From: JAEZDP01 sp964430855
GTDB taxonomy: Bacteria; Acidobacteriota; Vicinamibacteria; Vicinamibacterales; Vicinamibacteraceae
DNA length: 64,000 nt
Reading direction: 5' to 3'
NCBI GenBank assembly: GCA_964430855.1
Contig: CAYSHC010000002.1
Coordinates: 1-64,000 of the forward strand
Below are positions 27,921 to 35,234 of the stretch, piece after piece. The position numbers and the translations under genes are program-made. Under the pieces are notes generated by a model. It was given only the letters and a program-made list of their open reading frames with translations, did not search any database and was not told the origin of the DNA. Position 1 is the stretch's first letter, and each line of letters starts with the position of its first letter.

Positions 27921-29993
27921 TCAGTGCACGTCGCGGCCGCGCGCGGGCACGTAGATAGCCACATCCGCCTGCTCGAAGCTGGCGCTCACCATGCGCGCCA
28001 CCTCCACGCGGGCGTCGTTGAAGCAGGCGCCGCCGGAGTGCCGCTCGACGTCCGCCGGCGTGAGCGCCGTCGCCGTGGACCCGTTGAGCGTGCCGAAGCG
28101 CCACAGCCCCTTCGGCAGGCTGACCGTGCCTGGCGCGATCGCCGGCAGCACCTGCGCGATGCAGTGCACCTCGCCGAGCGCGTTGTACACGCGGACCGGG
28201 TCGCCGTCGCGCACCCCGCGCGGGTCGGCGTCCACGGGATGGATCAGCAGGCGGGCGGCCGTCCGCCGCAGCTGGCCGAGCGTCGAGCTGATCGTCTTCT
28301 CGCTGGCCGGCGAGATGAGGGCCAGCGGGTATTCGCGCGTCGCCGGATCGAGGTGGTAGTGGTACCAGCTGTCGCCGTTGGCTGACGCAGCGGGGTAGAG
28401 GTGGATGCGGCCGTCGGCAGTGCCTGGCCGGACGTCCACCATCTGCACCGGGCGGGGGCCACCCGCCGGCTCGGGCATCTCGTCGGACATCACCTGGGCC
28501 GCGAGCGGCTCGGGCAACTCCGCCGTCACGCGCAGCAGCGTCTCGGTCTCGCCCTCGGCCTCGCCCACGCCCAGCCTCGCGGCGAGCTCGCTGAAGACCT
28601 CGGCGTTCGGCCGGGCCTCGCCCACGGGTTCGATGGCCGGTCGCACGAGGTGCAGCGCGTAGGCACCGTAGCCGCGCACCACGTCGTAGTGCTCGAGGAA
28701 CGTCGTGGCCGGCAGGAGCACGTCCGCGTACTGCGCCGTGTCGGTGCGGACCTGGTCGAAGACGACGGTGAACAGGTCGTCGCGCATCAGGCCCCGCACC
28801 ACGTGGTCCTGCTCGGGTGTGGTGGCGACGGGGTTGCTGTTGTAGACAAACAGCGCGCGCACGGGCACCGGGGCGTCAGGCGCGAGCGCCTCGGCCAGCC
28901 GCGTCATGTTGACGACCCGTGTGGACGGCTGCGGGTGCCGGCGCCACCGCTCGGCGTCGAGGCGCCACGCCGCGCTGTTGCTCATCGTGAACCCGCCGCC
29001 GCGCACGCCGAACTTGTTGGCAATGGCCGGCAGGGCCAGCACCGCCAGCACGGCATCGGTGCCATTCCTGTTGCGCTCCATGCCCCAGCCGCAGCGGATG
29101 ACGGCCGGTGACGCCTCCGCGTACCACTCGGCAAGGCGTCGAAGCATGTCGGCCTCGACGCCGCTCTCGCGGGCGGCACGCTCGAGGGGCCAGGCCTGCG
29201 CCCTCGCGGCGTACGCCTCGAGCCCGGACGTGTGCGCGTCCAGGAACGCGCGGTCCGCGTAGCCCGACGTCAGCAGCCAGTGCCCGATGGACAGCGCGAC
29301 CGGGAGGTCGGTGCCCGGCCGCACCGCGAGATGCAGATCGGCCTGCCGCGCCAGGGGCGTCTGCCGCGGGTCGACGACGACCAGCCGGGCGCCGCGCTCG
29401 CGCGCCTGCTTGATGTAGGGCATGAGGTGGATGCCCGAGGCCGACGGGTTCGCGCCCCAGATGACGATCAGCGACGCCTCGGCGTAGTCCTGGTAGGCGA
29501 CACCAGGCATGCGGCCGTACATGAGCTGCGACGCGAGCCCCGTGGGGGCCGCGCAGATCGTGCGGGCGAGGCGCGACGTGCCAAGCGCACGCCACAGGTC
29601 CTCGTCGGTCGTCAGGTGCGTGACCAGCCCGTTCGAGCCTCCATACGAGTACGGCAGGATGGCCTCGCCACCGTACTGCTTCCGCACCTCGTCGAGCCGT
29701 TCGGCGATGATGCTCAGCGCGTGGTCCCATGTCACGCGGCGGAACTTGCCCGATCCCTTGGCGCCGTCGCGAATCTCCGGGTACCTGAGGCGCGCCTCGC
29801 CGTACACGTGGTCGGTGAAGTTCCGCACCTTCGCGCAGATGAAGCCCTCGGTGACGGGATTGCGGGTGCCGCCGTCGATGCCGACGACGCGCCCGCTCTC
29901 CACGTGGACGCGGACGCTGCAGGCGTCAGGGCAGTCGAGCGGGCACGCGGTGTCGATCGTGCTGCGTCCCCATGAACGAGGCGGGCGGCTCAT
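27921..29993 (-). CDS. molybdopterin-dependent oxidoreductase (FdhF/DMSO reductase superfamily)
   Basis: A 690-residue catalytic subunit. CPLDCPDACSV followed by FICAK supplies the four cysteines of an N-terminal 4Fe-4S site. Pterin-binding blocks follow: YGGSNG, WGANPSASG, VVDPRQTPLARQAD and the C-terminal molydop-binding domain (YPLALISPASEKTISS, IHPVDADPRG, DGDPVRVYN). There is no Tat signal, so it is probably cytoplasmic. No electron-transfer or membrane subunit is adjacent, unlike most family members. Substrate unknown. Its ATG is only 14 bp from the divergent D-aminoacylase-like start. Confidence 0.88.
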   Translation of the reverse strand: MSRPPRSWGRSTIDTACPLDCPDACSVRVHVESGRVVGIDGGTRNPVTEGFICAKVRNFTDHVYGEARLRYPEIRDGAKGSGKFRRVTWDHALSIIAERLDEVRKQYGGEAILPYSYGGSNGLVTHLTTDEDLWRALGTSRLARTICAAPTGLASQLMYGRMPGVAYQDYAEASLIVIWGANPSASGIHLMPYIKQARERGARLVVVDPRQTPLARQADLHLAVRPGTDLPVALSIGHWLLTSGYADRAFLDAHTSGLEAYAARAQAWPLERAARESGVEADMLRRLAEWYAEASPAVIRCGWGMERNRNGTDAVLAVLALPAIANKFGVRGGGFTMSNSAAWRLDAERWRRHPQPSTRVVNMTRLAEALAPDAPVPVRALFVYNSNPVATTPEQDHVVRGLMRDDLFTVVFDQVRTDTAQYADVLLPATTFLEHYDVVRGYGAYALHLVRPAIEPVGEARPNAEVFSELAARLGVGEAEGETETLLRVTAELPEPLAAQVMSDEMPEPAGGPRPVQMVDVRPGTADGRIHLYPAASANGDSWYHYHLDPATREYPLALISPASEKTISSTLGQLRRTAARLLIHPVDADPRGVRDGDPVRVYNALGEVHCIAQVLPAIAPGTVSLPKGLWRFGTLNGSTATALTPADVERHSGGACFNDARVEVARMVSASFEQADVAIYVPARGRDVH

Positions 29994-30007
29994 GGCAATA
30001 TTCTGGC

Positions 30008-31765
30008 ATGTCGCGTCACGCCCGCCCCGCCGACGCGCCACGCCCGACGTTGCGATTCACCCAAGCATCCACGCTGGCAGCCCTGGCCGCCGTGGCCCTC
30101 GCCGCCGGATGTGGTTCCACGCCCGAGTTTGACGTCATCGTCAGGCACGGCACCGTCGTCGATGGGACCGGCGCGCCCGCGAGGCCGGCCGACGTCGGCA
30201 TCGTCGGCGACCGCATCACGGAGGTGGGCGACCTGTCGTCGCGCCGCGGACGCGTCGAGGTGGACGCCAGCAACCTCGTCGTCGCGCCCGGCTTCATCGA
30301 CACGCAAGGCCAGTCCGGACGCGCCTTGCTGCTCGACGGTGCCGCCGAGAGCCACCTCAGGCAGGGCATCACATCGGAGATCATCGGCGAGGCCAGCAGC
30401 CCGGCGTTCTGGCAGGCCGACACGGGCGACGTCGCGCTGCTGAACAACCGCGGCATTCCGTTCGACTGGGGCGGGCTCGCTGGTTTTCTTCAGAAGCTCG
30501 AGACGGCCGGCATCGCGCTCAACCTCGGCTCGCTGGTTCCGGCCAACCAGGTCCGGAGCAACGTGATGCGGCTCGCGGCCCGGGCGCCGACCGACGCCGA
30601 GCGGCAGGCGATGCGGCTGGCCGTCGAGCAGGCCATGCGCGACGGGGCCTTCGGCCTTTCGAGCGCCCTCATCTATCCGCCGGGCTCGTTCATGACGACC
30701 GGCGACCTCGTCGAGCTCGCGCGCATCGCCGCGGCGCACGGCGGCATCTACGTGTCGCACATCAGGGGCGAGACCCACAGGCTGCTCACGGCGCTCGACG
30801 AGGCCGTGACCATCGGGCGGGAGGCAGGCCTGCCAGTTGTCGTCTACCACCTCAAGGTGGCAGAGCGCAGCCGGTGGGGCACCATGCCCGACGTCCTCGC
30901 GAAGATCGAGGAGGCACGCGCGTCGGGCGTGGACATCTCGGCGACGCAGTACCCCTACACGGTGGCCGGCACCAGCCTCGACGCGTGCCTGCCCGACTGG
31001 GTGCTCGAAGGTGGCACTGGCGCCGCGCTGCGCCGCCTCGCCGACCCGGACGTGCGCCGGCGCATCCGGCGCGAGGTCGAGCGCGGCCACGACGGTTGGG
31101 AGAACTTCCTGCGCAGCGCGGGGTTCGACGGCGTGACGATCGCCTCGGTGCCGTCGGGCGCCGACGACAGCGTCGTGGGGCAGAACCTCGCGGCCATCGC
31201 CAGCGCACGCGGCGCCGACCCCTGGGACGTCTTCTTCGACCTGCTCGTCGAGCACCAGCTGGCCGTCTCGGCGCTCTACGCCCTCATGCACGACGATGAC
31301 GTTCGTGCGGCGATGACACGCCCGTGGATCACGATCGGCACCGACTCGGCGGCGCAGACCGACGCCGCCGGGCAGCCCGGCAAGCCGCACCCGCGCGGCT
31401 TCGGCACGATGCCGCGGGTGCTCGGCCACTACGTCCGCGAGCACGGCATCCTGTCGCTGCCCGAGGCCGTACACAAGATGACGTCCGCGGCCGCGCGGCA
31501 GATGCGGCTCGTCGATAGGGGCGAGCTTCGGCCGGGCGCCTTTGCCGATGTCGTGGTCTTCGATCCGGCCACCATTGGCGACCGCGCGACGTTCGACGAA
31601 CCGCGCCAGTATCCCGCCGGCATCAGGACCGTGATCGTCAACGGCGTCATCGCGCTCGACGCCGGCGAGCCGACAGGCCGACGCGCCGGCCGCGGGCTGC
31701 GGCGGGCGCCGGTCGTGCCGCGACCGTCACCGGTGGCTGCGGTGGCCGCGGCGCCGGCCAGCTGA
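30008..31765 (+). CDS. D-aminoacylase-like amidohydrolase lipoprotein with altered metal site
   Basis: Amidohydrolase-superfamily protein (N-acyl-D-amino-acid deacylase family), 585 residues. The lipoprotein signal STLAALAAVALAAGC places lipid on Cys35. The family start DVIVRHGTVVDGTG is clear. The strand-1 HxH motif is replaced by Gln100-x-Gln102 (GFIDTQGQSG), and the GNCG cysteine region reads GEAS. The other metal ligands remain: His251 (HIRGETH), His281 (VVYHLKV) and Asp446 (IGTDSA). It may keep one metal or act on another substrate. A TTG at 30050 would give a shorter, cleaner signal peptide. Confidence 0.82.
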   Translation: MSRHARPADAPRPTLRFTQASTLAALAAVALAAGCGSTPEFDVIVRHGTVVDGTGAPARPADVGIVGDRITEVGDLSSRRGRVEVDASNLVVAPGFIDTQGQSGRALLLDGAAESHLRQGITSEIIGEASSPAFWQADTGDVALLNNRGIPFDWGGLAGFLQKLETAGIALNLGSLVPANQVRSNVMRLAARAPTDAERQAMRLAVEQAMRDGAFGLSSALIYPPGSFMTTGDLVELARIAAAHGGIYVSHIRGETHRLLTALDEAVTIGREAGLPVVVYHLKVAERSRWGTMPDVLAKIEEARASGVDISATQYPYTVAGTSLDACLPDWVLEGGTGAALRRLADPDVRRRIRREVERGHDGWENFLRSAGFDGVTIASVPSGADDSVVGQNLAAIASARGADPWDVFFDLLVEHQLAVSALYALMHDDDVRAAMTRPWITIGTDSAAQTDAAGQPGKPHPRGFGTMPRVLGHYVREHGILSLPEAVHKMTSAAARQMRLVDRGELRPGAFADVVVFDPATIGDRATFDEPRQYPAGIRTVIVNGVIALDAGEPTGRRAGRGLRRAPVVPRPSPVAAVAAAPAS

Positions 31766-31836
31766 CACCTCTGCGCCTCGTGCGGCACCGCCCGCGGAGG
31801 TGCCGCGACAACGCACGCACACGAAAGGAGGCTCCA

Positions 31837-33168
31837 TTGCACCAGGACGAGCACGTGGCCGTGAAGTGGACACCGGGCCGACCGCGCGTCGTGGTCATCG
31901 GGGGCGGGTTTGGCGGCCTCGCCGCCGTCCGCGGCCTCCGGTGGGCGGACGTCGACGTCGTGCTCGTCGACAGGCGCAACCATCACCTCTTTCAGCCGCT
32001 GCTGTACCAGGTGGCGACGGCTGGCCTCTCGCCCGGCGACATCGCTGCGCCGATCCGGTGGGTCCTGCGGTCACAGCGCAACGTCCAGGTGCTGCTTGCC
32101 AGCGTCGAGGCAATCGACACGGTCGAGCAGTGCCTGCACCTCGACGTGGGAAAGCTCGGCTACGACTATCTCATCGTCGCCACGGGCGCGACGCATGCGT
32201 ACTTTGGTCACGACGAGTGGCAGTCGTACGCGCCAGGCCTCAAGTCGCTCGAGGACGCCGGTCTCATCCGGCGGCGGCTGCTGCTCGCCTTCGAGCAGGC
32301 CGAGCGGACGAGCGACCCGGACCTGCAGCAGCGCCTGCTGACCTTCGTGGTCGTCGGCGCCGGGCCGACAGGCGTCGAGCTGGCCGGCGCCATCGCCGAG
32401 CTCGCACGATTCGCGCTCGCGCGTGATTTCCGACGTATCGACCCGCGCAGGGCGCGTGTCGTCCTGATCGAGGCCGGCCCGCACGTGCTCTCGACGTTTC
32501 CCGAGCCGCTTCGGGAGAAGGCCGTGCTGTCGCTCCGTGGCCTCGGCGTGCACGTCCGGACCAACGCTCCCGTCACGCACATCGAGGAGGGCCGCGTCGA
32601 GCTGGCCAGCGGCGAGATCCTCGAGGCCGGCCTGGTACTGTGGGCGGCGGGGGTCGCCGCGTCGCCGCTCGGCGCGACGCTCGGCGTGCCGCTCGACCGC
32701 AACGGGCGCGTCATCGTCTCGCCCGACCTCGGTGTTCCCGGCACCACGAACGTGTTCGTCGTTGGCGACCTGGCGCGCATCGAGCAGGACGGCCGCGTGG
32801 TGCCGGGCGTGGCGCCGGCCGCGATGCAGGCGGGCGCGCATGCGGCGGAGAACGTCCTGCGGCGCATCGGCAACCAGCCGACCCGGCCCTTCCGCTACAA
32901 GGACCCGGGGAACATGGCCACGATAGGCAGGGCCTCGGCCATCGCCGATTTCGGCCGCTTCCACGCCTCGGGGTTGATCGGGTGGCTGCTCTGGCTGTTC
33001 GTGCACATCATGCAGCTCACCGGGTTCCGCAATCGTCTCGTGGTGCTTACCGAATGGGCATGGGCGTACGTCACTCACCAGCGCGGGATCCGGCTCATCA
33101 CGGGCGTCGACCCCGAGGGCAACCCCACGCAGCCGTCGTCCCCCTCGTCGTCGCCGCCGTCTGCCTGA
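31837..33168 (+). CDS. ndh: type II NADH dehydrogenase (NDH-2)
   Basis: Membrane-associated, non-proton-pumping NADH:quinone oxidoreductase, 443 residues. The FAD motif VVVIGGGFGGLAA lies near the start, with NHHLFQPLLYQVATAGLSPGDIA typical of NDH-2. FVVVGAGPTGVELAGAIAEL is the NADH site, and FVVGDLARIEQDG is the second FAD contact. The C-terminal GLIGWLLWLFVHIMQLTGF is the membrane-anchoring helix. TTG 31837 was chosen because AGGAGG (31826-31831) lies 5 nt before it. No ATG is available near the domain start. The DUF3810 gene probably begins inside its 3' end. Confidence 0.92.
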   Translation: MHQDEHVAVKWTPGRPRVVVIGGGFGGLAAVRGLRWADVDVVLVDRRNHHLFQPLLYQVATAGLSPGDIAAPIRWVLRSQRNVQVLLASVEAIDTVEQCLHLDVGKLGYDYLIVATGATHAYFGHDEWQSYAPGLKSLEDAGLIRRRLLLAFEQAERTSDPDLQQRLLTFVVVGAGPTGVELAGAIAELARFALARDFRRIDPRRARVVLIEAGPHVLSTFPEPLREKAVLSLRGLGVHVRTNAPVTHIEEGRVELASGEILEAGLVLWAAGVAASPLGATLGVPLDRNGRVIVSPDLGVPGTTNVFVVGDLARIEQDGRVVPGVAPAAMQAGAHAAENVLRRIGNQPTRPFRYKDPGNMATIGRASAIADFGRFHASGLIGWLLWLFVHIMQLTGFRNRLVVLTEWAWAYVTHQRGIRLITGVDPEGNPTQPSSPSSSPPSA

Positions 33169-34196
33169 TCGCCGGCAGCGTGCGGCTGCCGGCAGGCTGG
33201 CAACGGGCCTGGCAGGAGCGTGTGTACGGCCTGCTGCAACCTGTGCTGAGCACGGCCTCGACGTGGGTGCCCATCGCGCTGCTGGACGTCGTCGTCGTCG
33301 CCGCCGCGGGAGGACTGGTCGTCCTCGTGACGCTGGCCTTGCGCACGAGGCGGCTCGTGCTGCCGTCGGCATGGCTGCTGGCCGCGGCATCAGCCGGATG
33401 GCTGCTGTTCCAGGTGCTCTGGGGCTGGCACTACCAGACGCCCACGCTCGAGGCGCGACTGCTGCCGGAGAACCCGCGGGATGCCCTGGACGCCGCCGCA
33501 CCCCTCGTCTCGGCGTACGCCGTCGCCCGGCTCAACGCGTTGCACGGCACGGCGCACGGACGGCCCTGGCCGGACACGGCGGGCATCGCCGCCAGCCTCG
33601 AGCCCGCGCTGCGCGACGCGCTCGCCGACGCGGGCGTCGCCTGGCGGCCCGTGCTGCCGCCGCCGAAGAGGACGCTGCTTGACGGCTACTTCCGCCGGAC
33701 GGGCATCGACGGCCTTACCAACCCGTTCGGCCTGGAGGTGGTGCTGCACGCGCGTCTGCTGCCTGTCGAGCAGCCCGCCGTGCTCGCACACGAGTGGGCG
33801 CACCTGGCCGGCCTGGCCGACGAGTCGGACGCCAGCTTCGTGGCGTGGATGGCTGGCGTCCGCGCGGGCGGCCAGATGGAGTACGCCGCGTGGCTGGCGG
33901 TGCTGCCACATCTGGCGCAGGCGCTCTCGCGCGACGAACGCCCGTCGATCCTCGGGGCGCTCGACGCCGGGCCGCGTGCCGACCTCGAGGCCATGGCCCG
34001 GCGCGCACGGGATCGCTGGCCGGCCCTGCAGCAGGTCGCATGGCGCGTCTACGACAGGTTTCTGAAGGCGAACCGGGTGGAAGAGGGGATTGCCCGCTAC
34101 GACGCGGTGACGCGTCTGGTGCTGCTGGCTGCCGACGCGGAGACCGGACGGCTCAAGGCGCGTCGCGGCAGCGGTGGGGAAAAGGGACGCCGCTGA
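33054..34196 (+). CDS. DUF3810 family membrane metallopeptidase-like protein
   Basis: DUF3810-type protein. Two N-terminal helices (PLVVAAVCLIAGSV and IALLDVVVVAAAGGLVVLV) plus a third (LVLPSAWLLAAASAGWLLFQV) precede a long soluble domain. His246-Glu-Trp-Ala-His250 (HEWAHLAGLADESDA) is a zinc-peptidase-like HExxH. The start is uncertain. ATG 33054 or 33060 would give a 110-115 nt overlap with ndh, the next in-frame start (GTG 33180) cuts into the first helix, and no Shine-Dalgarno sequence marks any of them. Length 380 from 33054. Function in the envelope is unknown. Confidence 0.72.
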   Translation: MGMGVRHSPARDPAHHGRRPRGQPHAAVVPLVVAAVCLIAGSVRLPAGWQRAWQERVYGLLQPVLSTASTWVPIALLDVVVVAAAGGLVVLVTLALRTRRLVLPSAWLLAAASAGWLLFQVLWGWHYQTPTLEARLLPENPRDALDAAAPLVSAYAVARLNALHGTAHGRPWPDTAGIAASLEPALRDALADAGVAWRPVLPPPKRTLLDGYFRRTGIDGLTNPFGLEVVLHARLLPVEQPAVLAHEWAHLAGLADESDASFVAWMAGVRAGGQMEYAAWLAVLPHLAQALSRDERPSILGALDAGPRADLEAMARRARDRWPALQQVAWRVYDRFLKANRVEEGIARYDAVTRLVLLAADAETGRLKARRGSGGEKGRR

Positions 34197-34203
34197 GCGG
34201 GCG

Positions 34204-35013
34204 TCAGGTGGTGGGCGTCGAACGGCCCCTGACGGTGACGCTGCCGTTGACGGTCTCGATGCTCAGGGAGGGGCCGCCGCCGTTGAGGCGCCCGTCGAAG
34301 CGCCGCCGTCGGTCCTCGTCCTCGTCGACGTCGGTGAACCCGTCGACCGAGATCCTGCCGTTCACCGTGCGGACGGTCAGGTTGGCGGCGAGGCCGGCGG
34401 GGAAGGTCAGCTCGACGCTCCCGTTTACCGTCTCGAATCTCGCGCCTTCCGCGGGGACGCGATCGAGGGTGAGGTCGACGGAGCCGTTGACCGTCTCGGC
34501 CCGTCGGACCTGGCCGAGCGCCGAACCGCGCACCCGCCCGTTCACGGTCTCCAGATCGACGACCCCACGAACGGCCTCGATGGTGAGGGAGCCGTTGGTC
34601 GTCCGCAGCGTCAGCGAGGCGTTGCGCGGCACGCGGACGTCGTAGCGCACCTCGGCCTGCTGTCCGATCGAGAACGACGACGGCCGGGTCGTCGTCAACG
34701 AGAGCGACGTGCCATCCACCTCTTCGGCAATGGTCGTCGCGGAGAGCAGCTGCCTGGCGCCCTCCTCGCTCCCCGCCTTGACCGTGCGCTCGGCACGAAC
34801 CTCGACGCGCGTGCCGTCGTGACCCTCGACCGTCACCGCGCCATTCGTGTTGGCGATGCTGACGCTGGGACTGTCGCCGAGGTCGTAGGTGCGCTCCCAG
34901 GTGTCGCTGGCGCTGAAGCGCGGGCGGCCCGCGACCATGAGCTCACAGCCCGCCGACCCGAGAAGGGCCGCGGCCAGGACGGCTGCCGGCACACGCCGAG
35001 AGAGCACGCGCAT
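34204..35013 (-). CDS. DUF4097-type beta-repeat lipoprotein
   Basis: A 269-residue envelope protein with a lipoprotein signal (AAVLAAALLGSAGC, Cys23). The rest is a beta-helix-like ladder typical of DUF4097 (putative adhesin). The rung motif (T/E)-V-N-G-x-V repeats as LETVNGRVRG, AETVNGSVDL, FETVNGSVEL, VRTVNGRISV and IETVNGSVTV at spacings of about 20-40 residues. An acidic loop (DVDEDEDRRRR) interrupts it. The ATG was chosen at 35011-35013 because it directly precedes the signal. It ends 7 bp from the convergent DUF3810 gene and is divergent from the large repeat protein. Molecular role unknown. Confidence 0.78.
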   Translation of the reverse strand: MRVLSRRVPAAVLAAALLGSAGCELMVAGRPRFSASDTWERTYDLGDSPSVSIANTNGAVTVEGHDGTRVEVRAERTVKAGSEEGARQLLSATTIAEEVDGTSLSLTTTRPSSFSIGQQAEVRYDVRVPRNASLTLRTTNGSLTIEAVRGVVDLETVNGRVRGSALGQVRRAETVNGSVDLTLDRVPAEGARFETVNGSVELTFPAGLAANLTVRTVNGRISVDGFTDVDEDEDRRRRFDGRLNGGGPSLSIETVNGSVTVRGRSTPTT

Positions 35014-35234
35014 ATAGCTGTTGAGACGGCCTGGCGGCGCCAAGGTTCCCTGGACCGGGGCGGCACACCCGATCGCAATCTCGTACGAGCGCTTACGGAA
35101 CTGTAACCCTCGCATGGGTACCAGGCGACGTCGTGCGGCCAAGTCTGTGCCGATTCGGCCCGATTGCGCAAGACGGCGGGAGCCGCCGCCGGCGGAGGGC
35201 CGGGCACCGCCTTTGCCTCGACACATGGGCGGGA

